Assembly (NCBI GenBank): GCA_015680685.1
Contig: MNCI01028452.1
Location: 769,786-831,785 of the forward strand
Length of the DNA: 62,000 nucleotides
DNA from: Gnetum montanum
Lineage: Eukaryota > Streptophyta > Gnetopsida > Gnetales > Gnetaceae
Direction: 5' to 3'
Part shown: piece by piece, positions 12,177 to 23,821 of the stretch
Layout of the letters: every line of letters starts with the position of its first letter
Position numbering within the stretch: the first letter of the stretch is position 1
Program-made: the position numbers and the translations under genes
Notes under the pieces: model-generated
The model's database searches: none
What the model was told of the DNA's origin: nothing
The model's input: only the letters and a program-made list of their open reading frames with translations

Positions 12177-13260
12177 ATGATGGACTTTTACAAGGATGAT
12201 CCTATTAATCTTGTGGTCCCACCTTTGACACTCCCTCCTGGTGTCCTTGTCCCCAAATTGACCAAATATAATGGAGAAGGTAACTCTAATGCTCACCTTA
12301 TAACCTTCAGATTTGAGTGCTTGCTATTGCAACCATGGCCGACTAGGAAAGCACTTGATTGGTACTAAGCATTACCTAGAGGATCAATATATTCCCTTGA
12401 AGACTTAATAGCTCAATTTGTTAATCACTTCAAGTATAACTTAAAGCTTGACATCACACTTAACCAACTTATGAAGGTCAAGTAGGGATCCCTTGAACCT
12501 GTACAAAAGTTCATCCAGTAATGGAATGAACTTTTGAATGAGATACCAGAGCCCATAGCTGAAACTCATCTTTTGGCTATATTTAATGGGATGATTAATG
12601 ACTTTATCAAGTCTAAACTTTACTACCTTGACTTGTGATCACTTAGCCAAGCATTCTTCCAAATCAAGAATATAGAAGATGTTGCAGAGGCTAGTCATGA
12701 CCCAGCCAATGTAGCATACAAAAACCAACATACACTGAAAGACAAGAAGAAAGACAAATATAACAATCTAACTATAGCAACTATAGAGGCCAAGACCACT
12801 AGCCAAGGGCCAAGGAACAATCCACCTAAGGTGCTCACCAATAATAACTATGATAACCAACCTTCAGCCTCTAAGGCCATTGCATCAACAATGGTTAGAC
12901 CCAATTTTAAAAGAAAGGACAAGTCTAAATACACTGCACTACCATTAAAACCATCAAAGCTATTAGATCAACTATTGAAAAGTGGGTGTATCTAATATAA
13001 ATAGATGTTTAAAGCTTCCCGAAAGAAACATGATGGACTCTGTGAAATAGCTAAGGATCCTACTAGAATAATGAAAGATGACCCACCATAGCCTAGATAC
13101 ATTAAGATAGACTGCTTTTGCTACTATCACCAATTGCTTAGTCATGACATAGACTTCTAGCTTATGCTAAAGGATGACTTGCAGAAGATTATAGATAGGG
13201 AAGAGTTAGTTCTAGATGCATCCAACCCTATCCAACCTCAAAAAAAATTGATGTAGGTGT
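12177..13260 (+). pseudogene. Gag of the old Tat element, broken
   Basis: Aligns with the younger Tat gag: MDFYKDDPINLVVPP against MDFYQYNPINPVIPA, LTLPPG, KYNGEGNSNAHLITF, then KALDWY, HFKYNLK, LEPVQKFIQ, HLLAIFNG, DFIKSKLYYL. A His/Cys motif CYYHQLLSHDIDF near 13120-13160 corresponds to the knuckle-like CDYHQLCGHNTDYC of the younger copy, but the last Cys is lost. Many stops are TAG or TAA where the younger copy has Gln or Trp. It is a decayed capsid gene of the element split at 14279. Confidence 0.75.
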
Positions 13261-14090
13261 ACAAAGGTCCATTGAATGCAAACAATGTTGTGCATATCAT
13301 ATCAGTATGCAACATAGATGGTAATCAAAGATCCTTGAGAGAACCATTTTTGATTCATGTATCCCCTTATGGTGAAAGGACTTCTTTAGCTTCCACTAGG
13401 TTAAGATCCCTTTTTTTCATAAGGATGCCATCATAATTGCCTCCTAGGGGACCATTTATCATTAGGGTATCCTAGCCTACCATAGCCCATTTAGCCATAA
13501 CCTCACTAAATGATAAAACCACCCAACAACCTCTTCTGGTGGCTAATGCTATTGCATCTTCTTCATAGCCAACAACTGATAACCAAAAAGCTTCAAACAA
13601 ACAAAGGAAGAAGCAAAAGATAAGGATGATAAGAAGATGAAGGCCCAAAAGGAAGTGGGCCCACCAAAGCCCACTTCCATGTCAACTATACCCACGACCT
13701 TCTTTTCCTAGCATAGTCCAAACAACAAATTACAGGGAAATTCCAAAGCACATGGCTAGAAGAATGAGGAGAAGCCCCAATAATCACAACATAGGACTGA
13801 AGTATGCATTTTAGAGTGCATGGAGGAGGTGAAGCAAAATCGAGGTGATAAGCCCGCATCCATCAAGAAAACCTTCCTAAATGTAATAGATTAGGTTAGA
13901 CAATCTCTTAGGTAAAAGAACATTACTTTGAGTTTGTATGACCTAATTATGACTTCTGCCACACATTGTGAGGCATTAGTCAAAATGCTAACTTCTATTC
14001 CTATGAGTGAGGATATCCCTGCTAATGAGGAATCCATCCATGTAGTGATGGTTCCTTCACATCCAAGGAGGGGAAGTTAACACCCCTAAC
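13261..14090 (+). other. Gag-protease linker of the old Tat element
   Basis: Corresponds to 18880-19740 of the younger copy (proline-rich linker after the His/Cys motif). No continuous frame. Short shared words such as PFVIRV-like can be followed. Confidence 0.45.
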
Positions 14091-14279
14091 ATTTAATAAT
14101 AGCAAAATTAAGGTTAATCCTAACAATGGAAAAATTATTAGGGATCCTTTGTTCCTAACCATACAAATAGAGTAGTTCAAGGTGCATCAAGTGCATGTAG
14201 ATGATGGTGCAGCTAATAAAGTCATCCTGTACACCATCGTTGAATGATTAGGCTTGACAAAGCAAATACAAAAAACATC
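14091..14279 (+). pseudogene. Protease N-terminal half of the old Tat element
   Basis: The active-site region reads VHVDDGAANKVI near 14191-14226, matching VHVDDGAATNVI in the younger copy. The frame is cut at 14279 by the younger Tat element and resumes at 32643, where the fifth base pair group ACATC is repeated. The second acidic residue sits where most retropepsins have T or S, in both copies. Confidence 0.7.
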
Positions 14280-14893
14280 TAAAACACCTCAAAAAATACG
14301 AGGTCATCTTGGCTTCACCAGCCCTTACAATCCACGTAGCACTATGGCAGTTCATCGGGAGGAGAACGCCTCGAGTTCAGGTCGACTAGCTCGACAAATT
14401 TTCTACTTTAGGTGTTAATAGGTTCTAAGGGCCATCCTGCCTATCCACCTAAGTAGGTTGCCCAGTCAGCAACCTACTCAGAAAAACCACGGAGTTGGCA
14501 GCAGCATTCTAGGTGCATGAAAAATAGTTCGGCAAGTTTTCTAAGTCGCGAAGTATGCTACGCTATGCTATGCTGTGTAGCGTAGCAAACTTCAGAAGAC
14601 GATTGCAGAACAAAGTACTACGTTACACCATGCCACGTGACGTAGCATGGAAACAGCTTCACAGTTAACCTCCACGCCCAGTTTTGGGTCCTGCAACGAT
14701 GTCCCTTCCCGTTAGGAAGCGGCGGACTATGTCTGCTGCTACGCTACACTGAGCTATAAGGTGTAGCGAGGTGTAGCAATTCTATGGAAGAGACAAAAGG
14801 TAGCTCGAGGGGCAAGAACAACAAAGTTCGTAAGCCTTACATCATGGGAAACAAAGTATGCAAATTGGCAAAGTTTCTGCTACTACGGTCGGT

Positions 14894-14936
14894 TGCTACG
14901 CTACGCTATGCTACGTAGCGTAGCATAGCATAGTAA
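14894..14936 (+). repeat. Hairpin-forming GCTACGC/GCGTAGC repeat in LTR U3
   Basis: About 20 bases on each side of CTAC|GTAG (axis 14914/14915) form an imperfect inverted repeat. A second cluster lies at 14548-14580. The corresponding sites of the 3' LTR (31270-31300 and 31605-31640) are shorter, so the repeat changes length readily. Confidence 0.7.
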
Positions 14937-15232
14937 GCATGCAATGCACACATTAATGCTATGCTGCGCCAAGCATGTTACGTAGCACAGCAAGGCATGC
15001 GGGTGGTCGTGCAACATCAATGCACTTCACCTAATTGAATTGTTGGTATATGTTCCCGAACACTGAGAGCGCAGTTATGGCTTAGTAGACCTGTAGTTAT
15101 GGCACAATAGACTCACAGTCATAACGGTCTTGCAGATCCAACGGTCACACATGGCACGTGTGATGCTAGTAAGTCAACAGAAGCCCAGGGCACATGGCAT
15201 CCAAACTGCCCCTTTTGGCACACCCTTGGTCT

Positions 15233-15240
15233 TATAAATA
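15233..15240 (+). promoter_or_regulatory. LTR TATA box
   Basis: TATAAATA inside CTTATAAATACCCCCATC. The 3' LTR has TAGAAATA at the same place (about 31958-31965), so only the 5' copy keeps the box. It would drive the sense genomic RNA. Confidence 0.75.
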
Positions 15241-15920
15241 CCCCCATCAGCAACATTCAAAGAGTTCCGCTCAATTCAAAATCTCTAGAAAAAAAGGCTT
15301 CCTACTCTCTCTCTCTTTCTCGCGTCAAAAATTCTCCCTCTAGCACGTTGCAATATCAAGTATTGTAAGCTTTCTATTTGACATCGTAAACAGTTAGCAT
15401 CTTTAGCTGGCACTCCATCCTATCCCCTTTTCTACCACTTTGGTAGAATCCTTGTGTTGTCGGCTCCAAAGTCCGTGCCTGAGCACACAACCCGCCTACT
15501 CTATACACCTTGGTTATTTTCGGGATCTCTGCACTCCGTCGCGCTGTGCAACCGACTGTACCCATTTTGGAAGAGCAAATTTGAAGCCCCAGAGTGGTTC
15601 ACCCTTCTAACTATATTTTACTTTGTTTCCTGATATTGTCGCATGTTGCATTACTTCCTGTTTCATCTACTTTCAAGCATTTTTTCGTTTATTTATTTTC
15701 AAGTATTGTGTTGCATTTCCGTTTCCATTTTAAAATATATGTTGCAAAAGGCTATATAGATGCTAACTTAAGTCCCTGTCTAATCGACCAGACCATTCAG
15801 GGCGTCTCATGTCCGCACACACCCAACATGGCCCTCTCGCAGGCACGTGGTCGAAACTGTCACGCCCACCGACCCATCAGTGTTTTCCAGCCACCGACGT
15901 TTTCGGTCGCTATAGTTTTC

Positions 15921-15939
15921 TGGTGCTAGAAGGAGGACC
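15921..15939 (+). promoter_or_regulatory. Primer binding site of the younger Tat element
   Basis: TGGTGCTAGAAGGAGGACC, six bases after the LTR end. It matches the old element's site at 11460 and the style of plant Tat elements. Confidence 0.8.
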
Positions 15940-16019
15940 CTTTGGTGCCTTTTTCAGGTGTCACGGTAGTTCTGTGAGCCTTCTACACCCTGATATGAGT
16001 AAGTGTAAACGTGACACCC

Positions 16020-16470
16020 TTCCGCGGTTGTTTGCACTTTGCGTGGTGTAGATCGGTCGCCTTGATGATTCCTCGGGAGCCCCACAGAACACAAGGCCTC
16101 TGATTGCCTGTTAACTAGCCCATTTGATGGTAGTCTCGAGTGCGTTTTGTACCCTACCATGTGTGTGTGGTACAGATCGATCGCCTCGACGGTTCCTCCG
16201 AAGCCCCGTGAGACATAAAGCCTGCTTGCATGCTAGCTAACTTGCCCCTCACAGTCTTGCATGTGTCTTGTGTCTCGCGAGGTACAAAGTGGTCGCTTCA
16301 ACGGTCCCTGGGGATCCTGCGAGACGCAAGGCCTTCTTGGTTGCTGGCTAGGTTTCCAGTTTTACGGTAGTCTTGTGTGCATTTTGTACCCTACCATGTG
16401 TGGTACGAAGTGATCACCTTGACGGTTCCTCCAAAATCCGGCAAGATGTAAAGCCTTCCCTTTTGTTGTT
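16020..16470 (+). repeat. Leader tandem repeat, about four ~118-bp units
   Basis: The block GATCGGTCGCCTTGATGATT recurs as ATCGATCGCCTCGACGGTT, GTGGTCGCTTCAACGGT and GTGATCACCTTGACGGTT at about 16051, 16175, 16289 and 16407. Each is followed by TCC...CCG.GAGAC..AAGGCCT. Spacing is 114-124 bp. It lies between PBS and gag and is not coding. Confidence 0.75.
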
Positions 16471-16567
16471 TTTTGGTTTCCTTACTCATTCACACTCTTT
16501 TTCATAATTCTTTGTGCCTTTTTGCATAGCTATTCGCATAACTACTTGCACAATCACTTGCTTAACG

Positions 16568-18990
16568 ATGGATTTTTCAACTACTGTTGCCAACGCTTTC
16601 AACATGGAAGTGCCCTTCAACGTTGAAACTCCCGTCACGGTTCAAGGCACTACTGGTGCCGAACAACTACTAAATCCGATGTAAGAAACACGCCGATCTC
16701 TCAGGATCCAAAGCTAAGGGCCTGAGGGATTAGCCCAGCAACATGAGTATTACAGTTTTCTCTATGCAAAGGTGCAGGCAAATCTGCCCTTGGACTTACA
16801 CGAACTCGAAGAAAAACGCAACTTCGAGTTCGCTTACTACAACGGGAAGGAATTTATTCCTACCCCTAACACAAGCGTACCAAAGGCTTTTAGACAAACT
16901 AATCCAGTTGGCTAGGCTTAGGGAGCAACAGGACACAACATCCAATCAAGATGATGCTTTCCAAGATGGTCAGGAGGAACTCGATTCCCAATCGGATGAG
17001 GGAGGTCCAATCAACCCCGCTCCTATCCCTCCTACCCAATCCTTCTGGGCCAAACCAGTGTTTGCTACTGCTCCCTTTGTAATTATGCCTATGCTCCCGC
17101 GACCTGCGACTACGGTTGTCGTGGGTAGCCACACCAATCACGTGGCATTTCAATGCCTGCTCTCACCTGTCTCGCCTATTTCGTTTGTAGCTACCTTCCC
17201 TTCGTAGGCTATTCAGTAGTCAATCCCTGCAAAGCAGCATACGCCAATTACGGCTACTCTGCCACGTGTGCATACCATACCAACTTCGCAAACATACGCG
17301 ACTGCTGCCTCATTTACATAAGCTCCATCCATTGTGGTGGGCCCTAGCCCATCCACATGGTGGGCTCCGTTTGCCTCTTCACCTATTTTACAATCGTTGC
17401 AAATGTCTCACTATGCGCGTCCTCAAATACACCAAGCCTCATAGACGGTGCAACCCAACATAGGGCTATGGTCTATGCTGCGGGTGACACAAGTGATCCA
17501 TTTGGCAGCCCAACCCACGGTTGCTACCCAAACAACACCACCTGCTAGGTGGTGGACAACCCAAGCAATACCGTTCGTGGGGGTTGTCCCAACGGTACCG
17601 TCGATGGGTCACACCGCCACTCTTGCCATGCCACATGTGGGGGCTGCCTCCGCAACACCCCAACCCTCTACAACATCGCTGGGTATAGACCAAGCATTTC
17701 AGCTTATCCAGACCCTCACTGAGGAAATAAAAAGCCTCAAGGTTGCTGGGTCTAACACAATACAAGTCATGGACTTTTACCAATACAACCCCATCAACCC
17801 TGTAATCCCTGCTTTGACATTGCCCCCAGGGATGTCTCTCCCATACTTCACGAAGTACGATGGGGAGGGGGATCCCAATGCGCATCTTATCACTTTCAGG
17901 TCTGAGTCTTTGTTATTGCAACAATGGTTGCATACGATTATTCACGTCTTCGCCATGTCCTTAGCCGAAAAAGCTTTGGATTGGTACCGTGTGTTGCCAT
18001 GCTCATCCATTTCAACTTTGGAAGAGCTGCTGATCGAATTCATGACACGCTTCAAGTATAACTTGAAGCCAGAAACCACGCTGGATCAGTTGATGAGCAT
18101 GAAGCAAGACCCTTTAGAGCCAGTTCAGAAGTTCATTCAATGCTGGAGCGTAACCCTTAATGAAATCCGTGAGCCCATCGTGGAGGCCCACTTGTTGGCC
18201 ATTTTCAAGGGCGCAGTAAACGACTTCATCAAGTCAAAACTATACTACCTCGCTCCTCGCTCCCTTAGTCAGGCTTTTGCTCAAACCAAGAGCATACAGG
18301 ACATGGCTGAAGCAAGCAAAGACCCAGCCTATATCGCTTACAAGAGCACTTTTGCAAAGAAGGAAAATGGTAAGGCCCCAACAACCACGGTGGCCATTGT
18401 GGCAACGGAGGCTAAGCTCAAATCTAGTAACAACAGTAGCAAGAATAGCAAGAAATTGGCCACATAAGCGGCTAACCCTGTGCCCAAACTAGGCCCCGCG
18501 CCGTAACTTGCTACACTAGCACCCGAAAGATCTGCCAGCCTAAACCCAAGTTTGAACACAAAGACCGTTCAAAGTACACCCCACTACCTCTAAAACCTTC
18601 AAAGCTTCTGAAGCAGTTGCTGGCAGCGAGGTACATCCAACATAAGTAGATGTCAGCAGAAGCAAATGCCAGGCATCAACGCTACTGTGAACTCCTGAGG
18701 AACCCTTCTTTGGCCCTGCCCAATGAAGCTCCAATTCCTAGGGATTTCAGGCTAGACAGATTTTGTGACTACCATCAACTATGTGGTCACAATACGGATT
18801 ACTGTCTGTCGTTGCAGGATGACATCCAAAGATTAATCAATGGGGGAAAACTGGTGCTAGACGAAAGCAACCCAGTGTGTCCTAAAAACCAATCCATGTT
18901 TGTCTACACGGATCTCCTCAACGCCAGCAATGCCGGTTACATCATCAATGCTATCAGCATTGACAGTGATCTTGGGCCACCTAGGTGACC
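16568..18990 (+). pseudogene. Gag of the younger Tat element, broken
   Basis: The likely start is ATG at 16568 (MDFSTTVANAFNMEV). Frame-shifted N-terminal pieces include LDLHELEEKRNFEFAYYNG. The longest clean stretch is 17448-18467 (339 codons) with the capsid block from MDFYQYNPINPV to AYKSTFAKKENG. Characteristic words are YDGEGDPNAHLITF, AEKALDWY and DPLEPVQKFIQ. After stops at about 18466 and 18504 a His/Cys knuckle-like CDYHQLCGHNTDYC follows near 18765-18806. In the family, Gag forms the virus-like particle and binds RNA. Stops and at least one frameshift near 16915 inactivate it. Confidence 0.8.
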
Positions 18991-19548
18991 ATTTGTGGTT
19001 CGTGTGCCTCAGCGTGGTGCACCAGCACCACCAGCGGTTGGCCTAAGCCCGCAACAGCCATTCATTCTGAAAGTCCCACCACGGGCACCCACCATTACGC
19101 CACCTGTTAGTGGAGCCACACAGCCCCACCAGCTAACACCCCTAGCTCCATTTGTCATTAGGGTGTTGACGTCTTTGACAACCCCTATCCCGTGCAACGA
19201 AACTAAATAGCCTCCTCGCCCCACAAGGCAAGCAGTACACTAGTCGGGTGAGACGTCAAGAGGGACTACCGTTGAGGGTATTCTAAAATCTACATCTTTA
19301 CCCCTTACAACCGCACCTTAGCTCTCAAAGGTGAAGGTCAACATAACTGTGCAGTCTGCATCACCCTACTAATAGGGATCTGAACTCAGATCTAAAGTCA
19401 CCTCTCCTCGGGAGATTCATCTTCTAGGAAGAATTGAAGAGGAAGAAGGCATCGAATAAGGGGGTGGCCAAAACCTCCTGGATGCCCTCACCTAGGTCAA
19501 GCAAGCTCTAAAGTAGGAAAAGCTACATTGAGTCTGTAAGACCTAATT

Positions 19549-20361
19549 ATGGCATCTGTGCCTCACCACGAGGCTCTAATCTGCATGTTAACGATGATTT
19601 TGGTCAATGAGAATATGCCTGCGGAAGAGAAGGCAATCCATTCAATTATGCTCCCCTCTGTATCCATGGAATCTGCAACACCTCGAATGACTTTCAACAA
19701 TAACACCATTAGGAAAGATCTCGAAGGGGGTCAGGTGACTACGACACCTCTCTTCATCACAATTCGGGTCGGTCAACATCAGATCTGAAGGGTACACGTT
19801 GATGATGGGGCTGCCACAAACGTCATCCCCTTTCCTATCATAGACAAGTTGGGATTGGTTGACCATATCAAACCTACAACAACGTCGTGCTTGAGGTCTT
19901 TCAACGGGGTGCGTGTCTTGGTAAAAGGCATAGGTCACATGAACTTCGTAGCAGGGGACTAGTTCCCCACAGATACAACGTTCATCATGGTCGAGGAAAT
20001 GCCTAGGTTTAACCTAATCTTGGGAAGATCATGGTTAGCGCAACTCAGGGCTATCTGCTCGCCTATACACCAGGAAATCCATTTACCATACACAGGTAGG
20101 GAGGTGGTGATCCATGGCGACGAAGTAGCACCATAAGCAATTAGTAACGTAGAAACGGAACAAGGCTCAGAGGTTACAACCTTTAAGAGCAAGGCACCCA
20201 CTCACGCATGCATTGACCATTCAACAGAAGGGGCGGTCCAGCAAGCCAACCCCCAAATCGAAAATGCATCGGTTGAGTTACCCTTCCAAGCGGAGGACGA
20301 TAATGTGAATGAGGGCCCTGGCGAAACACTTCAACCCTATGTTTCGATCAACCCATGATGG
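19549..20361 (+). pseudogene. Aspartic protease of the younger Tat element, broken
   Basis: The frame from 19549 (MASVPHHEALICML) runs through a TGA at 19786 into VHVDDGAATNVIPF, the retropepsin active site with D-D-G in place of D-T/S-G. It continues through VRVLVKG, RFNLILGRSWL (the usual flap and hydrophobic-Gly block) and VVIHGDEVAP to about 20360, where it stops. In the family this enzyme cleaves Gag-Pol. The frame ends in a sequence (CATGATGGGTCAAG) repeated just before RT; see the block flanks. Confidence 0.75.
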
Positions 20362-20370
20362 GTCAAGAGG
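20354..20370 (+). repeat. Left copy of direct repeat flanking the antisense block
   Basis: CATGATGGGTCAAGAGG. The right copy at 26155-26174 reads CATGATGGTAGGTCAAGCGG. Both read W-V-K-R or V-K-R in the protease/RT frame. A GT at 20362-20363 and an AG at 26164-26165 would join protease to RT in phase 0 if this block were a sense-strand intron. Confidence 0.6.
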
Positions 20371-20480
20371 TAGCTACACATAGCATAGCAACCCCATTGC
20401 CCCCTACCCGATTGCCATCGCTGTACATTTGCTACTTTTCCGCTTTGCTTTCATAACATGCTATCCTTTTAGCATGTTAA

Positions 20481-20722
20481 GCAATGGCCCGAAATGGCCT
20501 AAAACTAACATTATTACTTTTTGCTCTGATAACGTGCCATCCTTTAGGCATTGTTATGCAACGGCCCGAAATGGCCTAAAACTAGCATTTTCCTTTGTTA
20601 ACGTACTATCTCTTACGGCAATGGCCCGAGATGGCCTAAAACTAGCATGGTTGCTTTTCTCTTTGATAACCTATAGTCCTTTCGCATGTCATGCAATGGC
20701 CCGAGATGGCCTAAAACTAGCA
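20481..20722 (+). repeat. AAACTAGCA array 1
   Basis: Four units at about 20481, 20558, 20618 and 20693 with the core GCAATGGCCCGAAATGGCC followed by TAAAACTARCA, spaced 60-77 bp. It lies between protease and the 3' end of the antisense gene. Confidence 0.8.
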
Positions 20723-20881
20723 ATTGAAATCATGAAATCCTTATACAATATGCAAGTTAATAAAAAGTCAGTTTGTTTTCTGAAGCCTTTTACTTTACTC
20801 AAAATTTTCATCTGTTGACAATGTTTGCAAACTCTTACAAAATTTTAACATTTCAAAAATTTAAAAGAAAATCCCATGCTA

Positions 20882-22557
20882 TCACGGGTCATCTCTATTT
20901 GCATCGCCATCTCCCATCTCTATTTCAGCTGCCTATGCATTACCCTCTCCTATGTTGTCTTCTGCTAGTTCTCCATTTCCTCCCTCTGTGGGCCTTGCAT
21001 CCTTGTTTGGGGCCTGCATCATAGAAATGAAAAGGTCGGTTAAGGCAAAAAACACAAACTATGACATAACATCAACATCTACACAGTAAAGTGACTAACC
21101 TGAGGAGTGCCTGTGTCGGCCTCAAGAGGTATTTGGTCCAGAACGAGCCTGAGGCAACGCCAGATCTCCTCTGTCATGATGTCCATCCAACGTCTGTTGC
21201 TAGGATCTGCATTCACGACAGCGACTCTCTCCCTCTTCACGGTTGTCCATACTAGAGGTCTCAGGGAAAGGGGGTGGCTACAGTCTCTCCTGTAGGAAGA
21301 TCTACTTTCAAGTTAGGAGATTCCATAACCTTCACTTGCTCTTTGAACTTAGCATAGGCCTCAGAAGCACTGGTTGCATTCATGAAGGCTTCATACGTGA
21401 AAGCCTCCATGACAGTGTCTTTGTATAGTTTTCAATGGGTGTCATTCTCTAGCATGTACACGTGTTTGTGGTTTCTTTGAGTCTGTCCCCATTCGAAAAC
21501 CTTCACCCTAATATCCTTCATGTCCTCACATTTTTGGGCTAGCAGGTCCCTCTGCATCTACTGTTCGACTATCTCACGAGTAGATTCGACGTTCTAACGA
21601 ACGACGATCCAAAATTTGGCATAGTCGTCTATGGCTTTGTGCCAGTTCTCCAAGTCAGGGTTGCAGTTTATGAGGAAAGCATTCCTCAACTTGAGATCTT
21701 CCACATCAATGACTAGCTTAGCCTCTCTTTGCTCAGCCCTTTGGACCCACTTCCACAGATCTTCGTTGACGCACTTACACTCCCACAAAGAGTGTGCTAA
21801 GTGCAAGACACACTTGTAAGCTTCGTCGAAAACATGACGAGATACCTCGATCACGTCAGGTGAGAGTGTAGGCACAACGTAAACTTTCATGGGTCATGCT
21901 AGGTTCCATTTGAGCTAAGAGGCTGTGACGACACGAAAAGCGTAGAAATCTCATTAGCATAGTATAACCAACAAATTCAAAATTTTTTAGTGTAACAAGA
22001 CAAAAGCGTTTAGCACCAATATCTACCCGAGTCAGGGTCTGCTTGTCGAAGGCATTTGATCATGTCATCGACAAGGCCTTGCACAAATGTAAACTTGTCA
22101 GGGATCTCACCCCATGACCCTACACGAATCGGAGAAGGCCCCACAGCCTCAGCAGTAGCATTTGCTGCATAATTAAGCTAATTAGCAATAACCAAAATGG
22201 ACTACAATGAAGCAAACATATCACCAAACCCACCAGCATCTGGTTGCGACCTTTCTTCTTACCGAGGCAAGATGATGGCTGTAGCCTTGGTGGATGGTCC
22301 CACCAAGTCCATACAGGCCCCTTCCTCATGCGCTGGCGCCTTTCCTTTCAGGTGACGAGCATCCTCTTTATTCAAGGGAGGTACCTCTTCGTTGACAAGA
22401 GGCTCCCTAATGATCAGAGCCCTTGCCCTAGAAGCAGGAACTCCATTATTCTTGACCAGGGCCCTTTCCTCTAAAATTGGGGCCCCCACATCACCATCTG
22501 TCGCCTTCTCCTTGAGGGTCGACACTTCCTCATCGCCTTCTTCTTCTTCTTCCTTTG
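20882..22557 (-). pseudogene. Exons 5-8: acidic and coiled-coil-like C-terminal part
   Basis: Exon 5 (22557-22263) is Glu/Lys-rich (EEEEEGDEEVSTLKEKA). Exon 6 (22164-22027) contains WGEIPDKFTFVQGLVDDM, matching WVEIPDKIKFMHEIVKD in the older copy (about 35262-35205). Exon 7 (21922-21100) holds MKVYVVPTLSPDVIEV, a heptad-like stretch and VFEWGQTQRNHKHVYML (older copy VLEWGKTQKNHKCKY), then RRWMDIMTEEIWRCLRLVL after a one-base shift in a C-rich run near 21265. Exon 8 (21013-20882) is Gly/Asp/Glu-rich and ends DDP before a TGA. No known domain recognised. Confidence 0.55.
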
Positions 22558-22683
22558 CTAGCAGAAAAACATGTTTGCATCGATTTAAAACAAAATAACT
22601 CAAACCAGAAGCTATGCTACATCATCTAGCGTGACATGGCGTAGTAAACAATGGCAAAGTAAGCATTACACAAAGGTGTTTAC

Positions 22684-23736
22684 CAATGGGGAGTTGCATC
22701 CTCTGCAACTTAAGCCGTAGTCTTTATCTCTCTTCTTCCTCCACGCGAAGGGTATCCCTGGCTGGAGGAGGTCTCTTCCTTCGCAACTCCTTGGGCACAG
22801 TCTCAGCCATGAGACGCTCTCCCCGTGTTACGCTACCGGCTATAGCAGGGGGCATCTCCCCCACATTGTCCTAAGTGCGAATGCTGCGAGCTGCCAGACC
22901 TTTGGTCGTTACACATAACGATTCCCCGACTACCTCCGGGAGGTCTTAAGTTTGCATGGTCCGGAGGACCTGTCGAATCCAAGGCCTAGGAATCTAGTTG
23001 CGATCACGCACAACCTAGTTCCCATCCCCTTGAGCCACTAGGAACTCCACAAAGTGCTTCAGATAGCCTATGTAAAAGGCATAGTGTATGTTGAAGCGGG
23101 ACTTCGTTTTTTCACAGAGTCCCAAAATCTCAGTCCGCAAGCCCTTGCACAGGAAGTTGGCCCAGTCGTAATGGGCCCCCTCCTCCATAACCTCCCACAT
23201 TATCCAGGCCTGCTCGAGCCCCAAGACCTTCCCTTGGGTGAGCAATTGGGGGAATGCATGGAAACGGAAGGCTGGGTAAATCTCCATGGTGAGTCCACTC
23301 TCAAGGTTCTTCATGGGGAACCCTTTTCACTCCTTGACAAGTCGCAACCACTCCTTGATGTCTCCCTTCATCAAGGTCAGCTCCTGCTTGCGCCTCAACC
23401 CTATGGGGGCACCATCGTCAGGAACATCGAACAGGTCTGTAAATAGCTGGTCATTGATTTCAGTGACCACCCGCATGCCCCGTACGCGCATGCGAAAATA
23501 GCCCGCCTTCTCAGAAAAGGAGTTGACCAAAGAAAGCATCTCGGCAACTGGAATGTTAGGATTTGGAGCCACGAACAGATCCATGAGCCTTGCCTTTTGG
23601 ATGTTCTTGACTAGGGAGGCCGAGGCCCTCTGGTCTAACTAGCATTAGCACGTTGCCACTTCACCGTATTTGAAATACATGTTTGCCCCTTGCCTTTTGG
23701 CGGTCACCACCTTCACCTCCCGGGGTTGTTTCGCCC
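22684..23736 (-). pseudogene. Exon 4: domain of the plant Ty3 antisense-ORF type
   Basis: In one frame for about 350 codons with eight stops. Words are ASASLVKNIQKARLMDLF, NIPVAEMLSLVNSFSEKAGY, VRGMRVVTEINDQLFTDLF and AFYIGYLKHFVEFLVAQGD, then a Pro/Arg/Glu-rich tail to about 22690. The older copy aligns at 36616-36266 (MLEIFMVSNPIIPSVDML, IDSFDEKVDVF, YNLFRFRVFPKFLL). The pattern V-R-G...I...LF.VP recalls the 'putative plant transposon protein' domain found in antisense ORFs of plant Ty3 elements. That assignment is tentative and the biochemical role is unknown. Confidence 0.5.
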
Positions 23737-23821
23737 CTATATAGTTTCCATAAAAACACACTTAGCATAACGACACAGAAAATACATGAACTGTAAAAGC
23801 ACTTGGGCATGCACCATTTAC

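Larger units (their letters stand above)
14280..15914 (+). repeat. 5' LTR of the younger Tat element
   Basis: Begins TAAAACACCTC (the 3' copy keeps TGAAACACCTC) and ends CGCTATA (3' copy CGCTACA), so both terminal dinucleotides have mutated. It contains a TATA box at 15233-15240, a CT-rich stretch at 15306-15320 and hairpin-forming GCTACGC repeats at 14548-14580 and 14894-14936. Confidence 0.9.

Noticed and set aside
15594-16051. Open frames in the Tat 5' LTR and leader (111 and 80 codons), repeated in the 3' LTR
   Set aside because: They overlap the LTR end and PBS, lack domain similarity, and differ between the two LTRs by frameshift.
16743-17347. Possible host gene in the stretch before gag
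   Set aside because: Colinear with the gag N-terminal region in shifted frames within a bounded retrotransposon; no independent domain.
17466-17885. 139-codon minus-strand frame inside gag
   Set aside because: Shadow of the gag frame at 17448-18467.
23054-23446. 130-codon plus-strand frame opposite exon 4 of the antisense gene
   Set aside because: Shadow; the minus strand has homology with the older copy and consistent splice phase.
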